Shown here: positions 18,936 through 27,750 of the stretch, in pieces
Layout: each line of letters opens with the position of its first letter
How positions within the stretch are numbered: the first letter of the stretch is position 1
DNA from: Pseudonocardia sp.
Lineage (GTDB): Bacteria; Actinomycetota; Actinomycetes; Mycobacteriales; Pseudonocardiaceae
NCBI GenBank assembly: GCA_025869365.1
Contig: JAOZVV010000131.1
Span: 1-35,648 of the forward strand
Direction: 5' to 3'
Length of the DNA stretch: 35,648 nucleotides
Made by a program: the position numbers and the translations under genes
Notes under the pieces: model-generated
The model's database searches: none
Told to the model about the DNA's origin: nothing
What the model saw: only the letters and a program-made list of their open reading frames with translations

Positions 18936-18975
18936 CCCGACTCGGTGACGGAAATTCCGCGACTCGCGGGGGCGG
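18936..18975 (-). repeat. Inverted repeat, right copy
   Basis: Reverse complement of the element at 18125-18164: read on the minus strand it gives CCGCGAGTCGCGG, a short variable piece, then TTTCCGTCACCGAGTCGGGG. It begins 1 base after the stop of the peptidase-like gene and ends 24 bases before the valS -10 box. Confidence 0.75.
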
Positions 18976-18998
18976 GGAATCGGGGTGCGGGGGGCTCG

Positions 18999-19014
18999 TA
19001 GACTTGACAGCGTG
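18999..19014 (+). promoter_or_regulatory. Leaderless promoter of valS
   Basis: TAGACT (18999-19004), 7 nt, then GTG at 19012. No ribosome-binding sequence is seen. No T-box leader is visible in the short gap after the peptidase-like gene. Confidence 0.55.
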
Positions 19015-21681
19015 ACCGAGACCCTTCCGCCGCGTACCGCCGACCTCCCGCCCAAGTGGAGCCCGGGCGAGGTAGAGGCCGGCATGTACCAGCGCTGGGT
19101 CGACAACGGCTACTTCACCGCGGACTCGACGTCGGAGAAGCCGCCGTACTGCATCGTCATCCCGCCGCCGAACGTCACGGGCAGCCTGCACCTCGGCCAC
19201 GCCATGGACCACACGCTCATCGACATCCTGACCCGGCGCCGCCGGATGCAGGGCTACGACGCGCTGTGGCTCCCCGGCATGGACCACGCGGGCATCGCCA
19301 CGCAGAGCGTCGTCGAGCGGCGCCTCGCCGAGGCCGGTGGGCCGAACCGGCGCGAGCTCGGCCGCGAGGAGTTCGTCCGGCGCGTCTGGGACTGGAAGGC
19401 CGAGTCCGGCGGCGCGATCCTCGGGCAGATGACCCGCCTCGGGGACGGCGTCGACTGGTCCCGCGAGCGGTTCACGCTCGACGAGGGGCTCTCCCGCGCG
19501 GTCCAGACCGTGTTCAAGCAGATGTTCGACGACGGCCTGATCTACCGCGCCGAACGCCTGGTCAACTGGTCGCCGGCGCTGCAGAGCGCGATCAGCGACA
19601 TCGAGGTGGACCACAAGGAGGTCGAGGGCGAGCTCGTCTCCATCCGCTACGGGGACGGGGAGGACGCGGTCGTCGTCGCCACCACCCGGGTCGAGACGAT
19701 GCTCGGGGACACCGCCGTCGCCGTCCACCCGGACGACGAGCGCTACGCCCACCTGGTCGGCCGCACCATCCGGATGCCGATCACCGGCCGGGACATCCCG
19801 GTCATCGCGGACCCCTACGTCGATCCCTCGTTCGGCACCGGCGCGCTGAAGATCACCCCGGCGCACGACCCGAACGACTTCGAGATGGGCCGCCGGCACG
19901 GCCTGCCGATGCCGACGATCATGGACGAGTCCGGGATCATCGCGGGCTCGGGCACGGAGTTCGACGGCCTGGACCGGTTCGAGGCGCGCACCGCCGTCAC
20001 CGCGAAGCTGCGCGCCGAGGGCCGCATCGTCGCGGAGAAGCGGCCCTACCTGCACAGCGTCGGGCACGACTCGCGCACCGGCGTCGTGATCGAGCCGCGG
20101 CTGAGCCTGCAGTGGTTCGTCCGCGTCGAGTCCCTCGCCCGGGCCGCCGGCGACGCCGTCCGCACCGGCGAGACCCGCATCCACCCGGCCGAGATGTCCT
20201 CGCGGTTCTTCGACTGGGTCGACAACATGCACGACTGGTGCATCTCGCGGCAGCTGTGGTGGGGCCACCGGATCCCGGTCTGGTACGGCCCCGAGGGGGA
20301 GATGGTCTGCGTCGGGCCGGACGACGAGGCCCCGACCGGCGAGGGCTGGCGGCAGGACGAGGACGTCCTGGACACCTGGTTCTCCTCGGGCCTGTGGCCC
20401 TTCTCCACGCTCGGCTGGCCGGACAAGACCCCGGACCTCGAGCGCTACTACCCGAACTCGGTGCTGGTCACGGGCTACGACATCCTCTTCTTCTGGGTCG
20501 TCCGGATGATGATGTTCGGCACCTACGCGATGGGGCAGTCGCCGTTCTCCGACGTCTACCTGCACGGTCTGATCCGCGACGAGCACGGCAAGAAGATGTC
20601 GAAGTCCAAGGGCAACGTCATCGACCCGCTCGAGCTCATCGACGAGTTCGGGGCGGATGCGCTGCGCTTCACGATCGCGCGGGGCTCGAACCCGGGCACG
20701 GACATGTCGCTGTCGCACGAGTGGGTCGCCGGCTCCCGGAACTTCACGACGAAGCTGTGGAACGCCACCCGGTTCGCGATGGCCAACGGCGCGTCACCCG
20801 CCCTGCCGCTGCCCGCCGTCGAGGCGCTGACGGACGCGGACCGCTGGATCCTCGGCCGCCTGCGCGAGGTCCGCGAGCAGACGGACGCGCTGCTGGAGGG
20901 CTTCCAGTTCGCCAAGGCCACCGAGGGGCTCTACCACTTCACCTGGGACGAGGTGTGCGACTGGTACCTCGAGCTCGCGAAGCCGCAGTGCGACGACCCG
21001 GCGACCGCGGACGGCACCCGCGCCGTCCTCGGGCACGTGCTGGACGTGCTGCTGCGCCTGCTGCACCCGATCGCCCCGTTCGTCACCGAGGCCCTCTGGA
21101 CCACGCTCACCGGCGGTGAGACCGTCGTGACCGCGGCATGGCCGGGCGAGGACACCGGCCTGCCGGTCGACGCGGGGGTGGTCGCGCGGGTCGAGGCGGC
21201 GCAGAAGCTGATCACCGAGGTCCGCCGGTTCCGCACCGAGCAGGGCCTGCCGGACCGCAAGTCCGTCGCCGCGCGGCTCGTCGGGCTGGACGCCGCCGGG
21301 CTCGAGGCGCACGGCCCGGCCGTCCGCTTCCTGACCCGGCTCGACCAGCCGGGGGAGGGCTTCGCGCCCACGGCCACCGTCGACGTCACGGTCAGCGTCG
21401 ATGCCGCCTCCGCGGCGGGGAGCGCGTCGGCGGTCGGCAAGGTCCACGTTGAGCTGGACACCTCGGGGGCGATCGACGTCGCTGCCGAGCGTGCCCGCCT
21501 CGGCCGGGACCTCGCGGCCGCGCAGAAGGAGCTGGACCAGGCGGACAAGAAGCTGACCAACCCGAAGTTCACCGAGAAGGCGCCGCAGAACGTCGTCGAC
21601 GGGATCCGGGCGCGCCGCGAGGCCGCCGTCGCCGAGATCGAGCGCGTCACCGGGCGGCTCGCGTCGCTCCCCGCGTCATGA
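19012..21681 (+). CDS. valS: Valyl-tRNA synthetase
   Basis: 889 aa, full length. Class I signatures are HLGH (residues 60-63, in [16 protein letters not shown]) and KMSKS (528-532, in [10 protein letters not shown]). The editing domain has the [17 protein letters not shown] and [15 protein letters not shown] motifs. The anticodon-binding domain contains the [14 protein letters not shown] motif, and the last 65 or so residues form the tRNA-binding coiled coil rich in Ala/Glu/Lys/Arg. It charges tRNA-Val in the cytoplasm. GTG 19012 is preferred over an earlier in-frame ATG at 18985, because it fits the leaderless promoter and the family N-terminus. The stop overlaps the folC start by 4 bp. Confidence 0.97.
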   Translation: MTETLPPRTADLPPKWSPGEVEAGMYQRWVDNGYFTADSTSEKPPYCIVIPPPNVTGSLHLGHAMDHTLIDILTRRRRMQGYDALWLPGMDHAGIATQSVVERRLAEAGGPNRRELGREEFVRRVWDWKAESGGAILGQMTRLGDGVDWSRERFTLDEGLSRAVQTVFKQMFDDGLIYRAERLVNWSPALQSAISDIEVDHKEVEGELVSIRYGDGEDAVVVATTRVETMLGDTAVAVHPDDERYAHLVGRTIRMPITGRDIPVIADPYVDPSFGTGALKITPAHDPNDFEMGRRHGLPMPTIMDESGIIAGSGTEFDGLDRFEARTAVTAKLRAEGRIVAEKRPYLHSVGHDSRTGVVIEPRLSLQWFVRVESLARAAGDAVRTGETRIHPAEMSSRFFDWVDNMHDWCISRQLWWGHRIPVWYGPEGEMVCVGPDDEAPTGEGWRQDEDVLDTWFSSGLWPFSTLGWPDKTPDLERYYPNSVLVTGYDILFFWVVRMMMFGTYAMGQSPFSDVYLHGLIRDEHGKKMSKSKGNVIDPLELIDEFGADALRFTIARGSNPGTDMSLSHEWVAGSRNFTTKLWNATRFAMANGASPALPLPAVEALTDADRWILGRLREVREQTDALLEGFQFAKATEGLYHFTWDEVCDWYLELAKPQCDDPATADGTRAVLGHVLDVLLRLLHPIAPFVTEALWTTLTGGETVVTAAWPGEDTGLPVDAGVVARVEAAQKLITEVRRFRTEQGLPDRKSVAARLVGLDAAGLEAHGPAVRFLTRLDQPGEGFAPTATVDVTVSVDAASAAGSASAVGKVHVELDTSGAIDVAAERARLGRDLAAAQKELDQADKKLTNPKFTEKAPQNVVDGIRARREAAVAEIERVTGRLASLPAS

Positions 21682-23213
21682 GCGGCCCGGACGACGACGC
21701 GCGGGGCGAGTTCCCGGAGGAGTACCCGGACCACCCCGAGGAGCTGCCGGAGGGCGAGGGCGGCGTGCGCACGCCCGAGGGGGACGTGCAGGACGCGGTG
21801 ATCTCCGCGGTCCTGGACCAGATCCGCGGCGGCGAGACCCCGGACGTCGTGCCGGCCCAGTCCACCGTGGCGGGCTACGCGGAGTTCCTGGCCGTCGAGG
21901 CCGTGCTGGACGAGCGCTGGCCGGAGACGGTCATGGAGCCCTCGCTGGACCGCATCGCCGCGCTCGTGGACGTGCTGGGGGAGCCGCACCGCGGCTACCC
22001 GATCGTGCACATCACGGGCACGAACGGCAAGACGTCCACGGCCCGGATGATCGACGCGCTGCTCACCGAGATCGGCCTGCGCACGGGCCGCTACACCAGC
22101 CCGCACCTGCAGCGGGCCACCGAGCGGATCAACCTGGACAACCGTCCCGTGACGCCGGAGCGCTACGTGCAGGTCTACCGGGACGTCGAGCCGTTCGTGG
22201 ACCTGGTCGACGCGAAGAACCCCGCTCCGCTCTCCAAGTTCGAGGTGCTCACGGCGATGGGTTTCGCGGCGTTCGCGGACGCGCCCGTCGAGGCCGCGAT
22301 CGTCGAGGTCGGGCTGGGCGGGCGCTGGGACGCCACGAACGTCGCGGACGCGGACGTCGCCGTGATCACGCCGATCGGGCTGGACCACGCGGAGTTCCTG
22401 GGTACGGACATCCTCGGCATCGCGCGGGAGAAGGCCGGGATCATCAAGCCCGGCTCGGTCGCGATCCTCGCCGCCCAGGACAAGGCCGTCGCGGAGGTGC
22501 TGATCGAGCGGTGCGCGGAGGTCGGGGCGCAGGTCGCCCGCGAGGGCGCCGAGTTCGGCGTCCGGGAGCGGGAGATCGCGGTCGGCGGGCAGCGGCTCGA
22601 ACTGCAGGGCCTCGGCGCCCGCTACGACGACGTGTTCCTCCCGCTGCACGGCGAGCACCAGGCGTCCAACGCGGCGCTGGCGCTCGCCGCGGCCGAGGCG
22701 CTGATCGGAGCCGGGCCGAAGCAGCCGCTCGACGCGGACGCGGTGCGGGCGGCGTTCGCGTCCGTGCGGTCCCCGGGTCGGCTGGAGGTCGTCGCGGGCG
22801 GGGCCGGGGTGCCGACCGTGCTGCTCGACGCCGCGCACAACCCGCACGGCGCGCGGGCGCTGGCCGCGTCGCTGATGTCGGAGTTCCGGTTCACCCGGCT
22901 CGTCGCGGTGGTCGGCGTGATGAAGGACAAGGACGCCAAGGGACTGCTCGCGGAGCTGGAGCCCGCGGTGCACGAGGTCGTCGTCACGGCCAACTCGTCG
23001 CCCCGCGCGATGAACCCGGACGACCTGGCGGCGCTGGCCGTCGAGGTGTTCGGCCGGGACCGGGTGAGCGTCGAGCCGAACCTGCGGACGGCGATCGAGC
23101 AGGCGGGGGAGCTGGCCGAGGAGGCCGGGGACTCCGGGATCGGGGTGATCGTGACCGGCTCCGTGGTTACGGCCGGCGAGGCGCGGTCGGTGTTCGGGCT
23201 GGAGCCCTCGTGA
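21678..23213 (+). CDS. folC: Bifunctional folylpolyglutamate/dihydrofolate synthase
   Basis: 511 aa. It adds glutamate to folates and, in many bacteria, makes dihydrofolate from dihydropteroate. The P-loop GTNGKTS lies at 114-120 ([15 protein letters not shown]). Other Mur-ligase-like motifs are [37 protein letters not shown] and [14 protein letters not shown]. The first 60 residues are an acidic, Pro/Glu-rich extension lacking in shorter FolC proteins. The ATG overlaps the valS stop (ATGA, 21678-21681), giving the conserved valS-folC pair. Confidence 0.95.
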   Translation: MSGPDDDARGEFPEEYPDHPEELPEGEGGVRTPEGDVQDAVISAVLDQIRGGETPDVVPAQSTVAGYAEFLAVEAVLDERWPETVMEPSLDRIAALVDVLGEPHRGYPIVHITGTNGKTSTARMIDALLTEIGLRTGRYTSPHLQRATERINLDNRPVTPERYVQVYRDVEPFVDLVDAKNPAPLSKFEVLTAMGFAAFADAPVEAAIVEVGLGGRWDATNVADADVAVITPIGLDHAEFLGTDILGIAREKAGIIKPGSVAILAAQDKAVAEVLIERCAEVGAQVAREGAEFGVREREIAVGGQRLELQGLGARYDDVFLPLHGEHQASNAALALAAAEALIGAGPKQPLDADAVRAAFASVRSPGRLEVVAGGAGVPTVLLDAAHNPHGARALAASLMSEFRFTRLVAVVGVMKDKDAKGLLAELEPAVHEVVVTANSSPRAMNPDDLAALAVEVFGRDRVSVEPNLRTAIEQAGELAEEAGDSGIGVIVTGSVVTAGEARSVFGLEPS

Positions 23214-23251
23214 CGCCCGCCGACATGCTCCCTGCGGCGGCGGCATCATGA
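23210..23251 (+). other. 13-codon ORF bridging folC and the DUF4233 gene
   Basis: GTG at 23210 overlaps the folC stop by 4 bp (GTGA), runs 13 codons ([13 protein letters not shown]), and its TGA overlaps the next ATG by 4 bp (ATGA, 23248-23251). The peptide itself is unlikely to have a function. The frame could carry ribosomes from folC to the downstream gene, which has no ribosome-binding sequence of its own. Confidence 0.35.
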
Positions 23252-23646
23252 CCGAGGAGCCGTCGGGGATCAGGCCGCCCGCGCGGGACCCGATGAAGGG
23301 CATCCGCGGGATCTTCGCCGCGGTCCTCGTCCTGGAGACGATCGCGGTGCTGCTCGCGCTGCTCGTCGTCTCGAAGTTCACCGAGGGCGCGCTGAACGGC
23401 GCCGGGCTGGCGATCGTCTGGGTCCTGGCGCTGCTGATGGTCGTCGCCTGCGCGGTGCAGCGGAAGCCGTGGGGGCTGGGGTTCGCGCTGGTCCTGCAGG
23501 TCGCGTTGATCGCGTGCGGGTTCATCCACGCGTCCCTGGCGGTCCTCGGCGTGATCTTCGGGCTGGTCTGGGTCGCGCTGCTGCTGATGCGCCGGGACGT
23601 CGCGGGGAAGATGGCGCGGGGCGAGCTGCCGAGCCAGCGGGAGTAG
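23248..23646 (+). CDS. DUF4233 membrane protein
   Basis: 132 aa with about four hydrophobic helices (from GIFAAVLVLETIAVLLALLV onward), a basic hinge QRKPWG between helices 2 and 3, and a cytoplasmic tail RRDVAGKMARGELPSQRE. The DUF4233 family regularly follows folC in actinobacteria, as in the Mycobacterium order folC-Rv2446c-ndk. Function is unknown. The start is ATG 23248; no Shine-Dalgarno precedes it. Confidence 0.85.
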   Translation: MTEEPSGIRPPARDPMKGIRGIFAAVLVLETIAVLLALLVVSKFTEGALNGAGLAIVWVLALLMVVACAVQRKPWGLGFALVLQVALIACGFIHASLAVLGVIFGLVWVALLLMRRDVAGKMARGELPSQRE

Positions 23647-23662
23647 GCCGGAGCCACCCCGA

Positions 23663-23677
23663 TACCCTGGGTGAGTG
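23663..23677 (+). promoter_or_regulatory. Leaderless promoter of ndk
   Basis: TACCCT (23663-23668), 6 nt, then GTG at 23675. An earlier GTG at 23671 meets a stop after three codons and is excluded. Confidence 0.6.
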
Positions 23678-24085
23678 ACTGAACGCACCCTGGTCCTCGT
23701 GAAGCCCGACGGCGTGGCACGCAAGCTCGTCGGCGAGGTCATCGCCCGGATCGAGCGCAAGGGCCTCGATCTCATCGCCCTCGACCTGCGGACCGTCGAG
23801 CGCGAGCTCGCCACGCAGCACTACGCCGAGCACGACGGCAAGCCCTTCTTCGAGTCCCTCCTGGAGTTCATCACCTCCGGCCCCGTGTTCGCGGCCGTCG
23901 TCGAGGGCCCCCGGGCCATCGCGGCGTGGCGCCAGCTGGCCGGCGGCACGGATCCCGTCGAGAAGGCCACGCCCGGCACCATCCGCGGGGACTTCGGCCT
24001 GGAGACCCAGTTCAACCTGGTGCACGGCTCGGACTCGCCCGAGTCCGCCGCGCGGGAGATCAAGCTCTGGTTCCCGAACCTGTGA
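23675..24085 (+). CDS. ndk: Nucleoside diphosphate kinase
   Basis: 136 aa, normal length. It moves the gamma-phosphate from ATP to other NDPs through phospho-His117, seen in the NLVHGSDS signature. The N-terminal [26 protein letters not shown] is canonical. It lies in the conserved folC-DUF4233-ndk order. The stop overlaps the start of the GNAT gene (GTGA, 24082-24085). Confidence 0.97.
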   Translation: MTERTLVLVKPDGVARKLVGEVIARIERKGLDLIALDLRTVERELATQHYAEHDGKPFFESLLEFITSGPVFAAVVEGPRAIAAWRQLAGGTDPVEKATPGTIRGDFGLETQFNLVHGSDSPESAAREIKLWFPNL

Positions 24086-24609
24086 CCCCGAGGGCCGGGG
24101 GCACCTGTGGCCCCCGGCTCGTCGACGCCCCGGACGCGGACGCCCTCGGTGACCTCTGGCTCGCGGTGACGCGCGCCGGCGGCGCCGTGGGGTTCCCGCC
24201 GGACGCACCCGAACAGGACATCCGGGACAAGGCCGCGGGCACCGTCGCGGACGTCCGCGCGGGCCGGGCCCACATGCTCGCGCTCGGGGACGACGGCGAG
24301 CTCGACGGCGTCGTCTTCGTCGTGCCGGGACAGGGCGCGGTGCTCGGCCACCGGGGGACCGTGGTCCGCCTGATGGTCCGCCCGGACCTCCAGGGCAAGG
24401 GTGACGGCGGGGCGCTGCTGGAGGCGGCCGCCCGGCTCGCCACGACGCTGGGCCTGGAGCAGCTGCTGCTCTCCGCCCGCGGCGGCACGGGCCTGCCGGA
24501 GTTCTACCGCAGGCAGGGCTGGACCCAGGTCGGCCTGTTCCCGGGTGCGCTGCGCCTCGGACCGGACGACCTGCGCGACGAGTACTGGTTCCAGAAGCGC
24601 CTCCCGTGA
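24082..24609 (+). CDS. GNAT family N-acetyltransferase
   Basis: 175 aa from GTG 24082, coupled to ndk by a 4-bp overlap. The acetyl-CoA motif region is [23 protein letters not shown], a Q/RxxGxG/A-like motif with the second glycine kept. [18 protein letters not shown] is the usual C-terminal acceptor strand and helix. The substrate cannot be told. The last codons give YWFQKRLP, common in small GNATs. It ends 43 bases before the inferred left edge of the IS110 element. Confidence 0.85.
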   Translation: MTPRAGGTCGPRLVDAPDADALGDLWLAVTRAGGAVGFPPDAPEQDIRDKAAGTVADVRAGRAHMLALGDDGELDGVVFVVPGQGAVLGHRGTVVRLMVRPDLQGKGDGGALLEAAARLATTLGLEQLLLSARGGTGLPEFYRRQGWTQVGLFPGALRLGPDDLRDEYWFQKRLP

Positions 24610-24643
24610 TCGACGGCGACAGGACACTGTCGGTGCTCGCCGC

Positions 24644-24649
24644 TAGCGT
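24644..24649 (+). promoter_or_regulatory. -10 box stranded by the IS110 insertion
   Basis: TAGCGT now faces the IS element. If the element is removed at the CT dinucleotides, this box comes to lie 6 nt before the ATG of the ABC ATPase gene (TAGCGT-CAGCTC-ATG), the leaderless spacing seen at other genes in the window. It was probably the native promoter of the ABC operon. Confidence 0.5.
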
Positions 24650-24669
24650 CAGCTGTCAGTGTCAGGGTG

Positions 24670-24855
24670 AGGTCGCCGCTGTTGCGGTGGTTGGGATCCT
24701 GGCCGGTGGTGACCTGGCTCGTAGCGTGCGTGCCGCCCGTCAAGGGCTGGTGTTCATGAGTTGTGCCGGTCACCGCTGGTCAGGGCCGACCGGCGTGACT
24801 TGATAGGAGCGTGGCCGCGCCCCCACTGAGATGTGTCCGCCGGCCGGCCCAGCCG
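24670..24855 (+). ncRNA. Candidate IS110 bridge RNA
   Basis: Three stems can be drawn in order. A 5' hairpin pairs 24674-24679 with 24684-24689 (TGTT loop). A 14-bp stem with G-U pairs joins 24701-24714 to 24768-24781 and encloses a 53-nt loop with an inner GCCC/GGGC hairpin (24735-24747). A 13-bp stem with one mismatch joins 24783-24795 to 24838-24850 and encloses a 42-nt loop with an inner GTGG/CCAC hairpin. This is the plan of IS110 bridge RNAs: 5' hairpin, target loop, donor loop, about 180 nt. Short loop matches to the flanks support it (see findings). Folded by eye; transcript ends are guesses. Confidence 0.6.
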
Positions 24856-24887
24856 TCCCCTCCGAGATGAGATGAGGTGACGCCACC

Positions 24888-25952
24888 ATGGTGGTGCTGG
24901 GAGTCGACGTCCACAAGGACACCCACACAACGGTCGTGGTCGATGAGATCGGCCGCCAGGTCGGACAGAAGACGGTCCGGGCGCGTGACCGCGGACATGC
25001 CGCACTCGTGCGTTGGGCACGTACCGAGCACCCTGAGCAGCGGGTGTGGGCGATCGAGGACTGTCGCCATGTCTCGACCCGGCTGGAACGGGCGCTGCTC
25101 GCCGCGGGTGAGCGGGTGGTGCGGGTCCCGCCGAAGCTGATGGCCGGGGCTCGGGCCTCGGCTCGCACCCGGGGCAAGTCCGACCCGATCGACGCCCTCG
25201 CGATCGCCCGGGCCGCGCTGCGCGAGCCTGACCTGCCCGCGGCCGAGCACGACCGGACCTCGCGCGAGCTCAAGCTGCTGGTCGATCACCGTGAGGATCT
25301 CGTCGCCGAGCGGACCCGGATGCAGAATCGGGTGCGCTGGCACCTTCACGAGCTCGATCCGGACCTGGACATCGCGTCGCGCGGCCTGGACCGGTTACAC
25401 GTTCTTGATCGGCTCCGGGTCTGGCTCGAGCGGTACCAGCCGGGCCCGGAGTCGGTGGTCGTGGCGCGGATCGCCGCCGATCTGCTGGCCGACATCCGTT
25501 CCTCGACAGTGCGGATCAACGCGCTGGAGCGAGAGCTTTCCCGCTTGACCGAGCAGCTCACACCGCAGCTGCAGACCCTTCCGGGAGTCGCTGGGCTCAC
25601 CGCAGCGAAGATCGTCGGTGAGGCTGCGAACATCACCCGGTTCCGGTCCGAGGCGTGTTTCGCCATGCACGCCGGGGTCGCGCCGATCCCGGCCTCGTCC
25701 GGGCGCACGAACCGCCATCGCCTCGCCCGTGGTGGAAATCGACAGCTCAACGCCGCTCTGCACCGGATCGCGGTCACTCAGGCGCGGATGCCCGACACCC
25801 TCGGGCACGCCTACTACCAGCGACGACTCGCGAACGGAGACACGAAAATGGAAGCCCTACGCGCCCTCAAACGACGACTCGCCCGCGTCGTCTACAGACT
25901 CCTGAACACCACCACGAGCAGCACGACTGGCCCCCAGCCGGTCGCCGCTTGA
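24888..25952 (+). CDS. IS110 family transposase (bridge-RNA-type recombinase)
   Basis: 354 aa, intact. The N-terminal RuvC-like domain has the DEDD residues Asp7 (GVDVHKD), Glu57 (WAIEDC), Asp99 and Asp102 (KSDPIDALAIA), with spacing close to that of IS621. The C-terminal Tnp domain has LPGVAGLTAAKIVGE, FAMHAGVAPIPASSG with the likely nucleophile Ser271, and RLARGGNRQLNAALHRIA. A coiled-coil linker lies between. ATG 24888 has GAGGTGA 7 nt upstream. The enzyme joins target and donor DNA guided by a structured RNA from the element end. With no truncation or frameshift, the copy may be active. Confidence 0.95.
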   Translation: MVVLGVDVHKDTHTTVVVDEIGRQVGQKTVRARDRGHAALVRWARTEHPEQRVWAIEDCRHVSTRLERALLAAGERVVRVPPKLMAGARASARTRGKSDPIDALAIARAALREPDLPAAEHDRTSRELKLLVDHREDLVAERTRMQNRVRWHLHELDPDLDIASRGLDRLHVLDRLRVWLERYQPGPESVVVARIAADLLADIRSSTVRINALERELSRLTEQLTPQLQTLPGVAGLTAAKIVGEAANITRFRSEACFAMHAGVAPIPASSGRTNRHRLARGGNRQLNAALHRIAVTQARMPDTLGHAYYQRRLANGDTKMEALRALKRRLARVVYRLLNTTTSSTTGPQPVAA

Positions 25953-25954
25953 CA

Positions 25955-25969
25955 TAGGAGCCACTCATG
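25955..25969 (+). promoter_or_regulatory. IS-supplied ribosome-binding site for the ABC gene
   Basis: TAGGAG (25955-25960), 6 nt, then ATG 25967. The motif lies within the right end of the IS110 element, just after the transposase stop, so the insertion gives the downstream gene a Shine-Dalgarno sequence in place of its leaderless start. Confidence 0.55.
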
Positions 25970-26890
25970 GCGGACGGACCGGTTCAGGCTCGCGGGTTGC
26001 GCAAGCGCTTCGGGGAGTTCGAGGCGGTGCGCGGCATCGACGTGGACGTGGCGCAGGGCGAGGTGTTCGGCTTCCTGGGTCCCAACGGCGCCGGGAAGTC
26101 CTCCACCATGCGGATGATCGCCTGCGTCTCCCCGCGGTCGGACGGGACCCTGCAGGTCCTGGGCCTGGACCCGGACCTGCAGGGCCCGCGGATCAGGGCC
26201 CGGATCGGCGTCGTCCCGCAGCAGGACAACCTGGACAACGAGCTCACCGTCCGGGAGAACCTGGAGATCTACGGGCGCTACTTCGGGCTCTCGCGGCGAC
26301 ACGTGAAGGCCCGGGCGGCGGAGCTGCTGGAGTTCGCGCAGCTCACCGAGCGGGCGGACGACGCGGTCGAGCCGCTCTCCGGCGGGATGAAGCGACGGCT
26401 CACGATCGCCCGCTCGCTGGTCAACGACCCCGAGCTCCTGCTGCTCGACGAGCCGACCACCGGGCTGGACCCCCAGGCCCGACACCTCCTGTGGGAGCGG
26501 CTCTACCAGCTCAAACGCCGGGGCGTCACACAGATCATCACCACCCACTACATGGACGAGGCCGAGCAGCTGTGTGACCGGCTCGTCGTCATGGACGGCG
26601 GGCTGATCGTCGCCGAGGGCACGCCCGCGGAGCTGATCCGGCGCTGGGCCGGGCGCGAGGTCGTCGAGCTGCGGTTCCTCCCCGAGCGCCGGCCGTCCGT
26701 CGCGGAGCTGGAACCGCACGTGGACCGGGTGGAGGAGCTCCCGGACCGCGTCCTGCTCTACACCTCGGACGGTGAGGCGGCACAGTCCGCGGTGCACCGT
26801 GCGGGGCTGCGCCCGGAGTCCGCGCTGGTGCGGCGCTCCACCCTCGAGGACGTGTTCCTGCGCCTCACCGGCCGGACGTTGGTGGACTGA
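25967..26890 (+). CDS. ABC-2 exporter ATP-binding protein (DrrA/NodI-like)
   Basis: 307 aa. Walker A GPNGAGKS (38-45), signature LSGGMKRR (137-144), Walker B LLLLDEPTTGLD (157-168) and the switch His194 are all intact. The last 80 or so residues (VVELRFLPERR ... STLEDVFLRLTGR) are the extension typical of DrrA/NodI-class drug or oligosaccharide exporters. It is followed by two permease genes with overlaps of 1 and 4 bp, so it energises one exporter complex in the inner membrane. The cargo is unknown. An IS110 element sits directly upstream and has replaced its original promoter region. Confidence 0.93.
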   Translation: MADGPVQARGLRKRFGEFEAVRGIDVDVAQGEVFGFLGPNGAGKSSTMRMIACVSPRSDGTLQVLGLDPDLQGPRIRARIGVVPQQDNLDNELTVRENLEIYGRYFGLSRRHVKARAAELLEFAQLTERADDAVEPLSGGMKRRLTIARSLVNDPELLLLDEPTTGLDPQARHLLWERLYQLKRRGVTQIITTHYMDEAEQLCDRLVVMDGGLIVAEGTPAELIRRWAGREVVELRFLPERRPSVAELEPHVDRVEELPDRVLLYTSDGEAAQSAVHRAGLRPESALVRRSTLEDVFLRLTGRTLVD

Positions 26891-27750
26891 TGGACCTCGT
26901 GGGGAGCGGCCGCGTGGAGAGCGGCGGCCGGGCCTACGCACCGGGGCGGGTGCACGGCGTCCTGCTCGTCGTCGAGCACTTCTGGCGCTGGTACCGGCGG
27001 AACTGGCGCGCCACCGCGGTCTCCTCGGTGCTGCAGCCGCTGCTGTTCCTGCTGGCGTTCGGCGTGGGTTTCGGGAGCCTGCTCGCCGCCGGCCCGGACG
27101 GCGGCGCACGGGCCGCCGAGGCCACGGGCGGCGCGCCGTACCTGGTGTGGCTGGCCCCGGCGTTGCTGGCGATGTCCGCGGTGCAGAGCGCGGCGTTCGA
27201 GTCGACCTACCCGGTGCTCTCCGGGTTCAAGTGGCAGCGGATCTACTTCGCGATGACGGCCACGCCGGTGTCCGGTGCGCAGGTCGCGCTGGGCCATCTG
27301 ACCTGGGTCGGGTGCAAGATGCTGCTCACCGGCGGGATCTACGTGGTGATCATCGCGCTGTTCGGCGGGGTCGCCTCCGCCGGGATCCTCGGATCGCTGC
27401 TGGCCGCGGTGCTGGCCGGGGCCGCGGTCGCCTCGCTGATCACGGCGTTCGCCGCCACCCGGGAGGACGAGGGCACCGCCTTCAACGCGATCTTCCGGTT
27501 CGTGATCGTCCCGATGACGCTGTTCTCCGGCACGTTCTTCCCGGTGGACCGGCTCCCCGGGTGGGCGCAGCCGGTGGCCTGGATCTCGCCGCTGTGGCAC
27601 GGCACCGAGCTGGCCCGGGCCGCCGCGCTGGGCGGACTCGCCCCGGGCGGCTGGGCGCTCGTCGGGGTCCACGTGGCGTACCTGCTGGTGCTGCTCGCGG
27701 TCGGGGTGTGGCTCGCGATGCGGCTGTTCACCAGGAGGCTGGCGCTGTGA
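26890..27750 (+). CDS. ABC-2 type permease, first
   Basis: 286 aa, with about six membrane helices and an ABC-2 layout: the amphipathic HFWRWYRRNWRATAVSSVLQPLLFLLAFGVGFGSLL start, the FESTYPVLSGFKWQRIYFAMTATPVSGAQVALGHLTW cytoplasmic loop, and FRFVIVPMTLFSGTFFPVDRLP before the last helices. This is the NodJ/DrrB pattern. The ATG overlaps the ATPase stop by one base (TGATG). Confidence 0.9.
   Translation: MDLVGSGRVESGGRAYAPGRVHGVLLVVEHFWRWYRRNWRATAVSSVLQPLLFLLAFGVGFGSLLAAGPDGGARAAEATGGAPYLVWLAPALLAMSAVQSAAFESTYPVLSGFKWQRIYFAMTATPVSGAQVALGHLTWVGCKMLLTGGIYVVIIALFGGVASAGILGSLLAAVLAGAAVASLITAFAATREDEGTAFNAIFRFVIVPMTLFSGTFFPVDRLPGWAQPVAWISPLWHGTELARAAALGGLAPGGWALVGVHVAYLLVLLAVGVWLAMRLFTRRLAL

Larger units (their letters stand above)
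24653..25965 (+). mobile_element. IS110-family insertion sequence (about 1.3 kb)
   Basis: The element holds one DEDD transposase gene and about 230 bp of non-coding sequence 5' of it, but almost none 3', the layout of the IS110 (not IS1111) subgroup. Edges are inferred at CT (24653-24654) and CT (25964-25965), the core dinucleotide known for the related IS621. This choice restores a leaderless promoter for the next gene. No terminal inverted repeats or target duplication are seen, as expected for the family. Edges may be off by some bases; an alternative CT at 24627 exists. Confidence 0.75.

Noticed and set aside
18079..19011. T-box or other tRNA-sensing leader for valS
   Set aside because: valS appears leaderless and the gap after the preceding stop is only 77 bp, mostly repeat; no T-box sequence is visible.
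20931..23720. 929-aa minus-strand frame opposite valS and folC
   Set aside because: Antisense shadow with Ser/Arg-rich composition and no recognisable motif.
24627..24628. Alternative left edge of the IS110 element at this CT
   Set aside because: It would join AGGACACT to the ABC ATG, giving a passable ribosome site, but it does not fit the TAGCGT guide match or the leaderless spacing. Kept as second choice.
24606..24803. 65-codon ORF in the IS110 left end
   Set aside because: It overlaps the structured RNA candidate, has no ribosome site and resembles no protein I know.
24799..25961. CTTGATAGGAGC and CTTGACATAGGAGC as direct repeats marking the IS ends
   Set aside because: Left edge there would leave only about 77 bp before the transposase and would exclude the first large stem-loop. 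The match is better explained as a donor guide for the right end.
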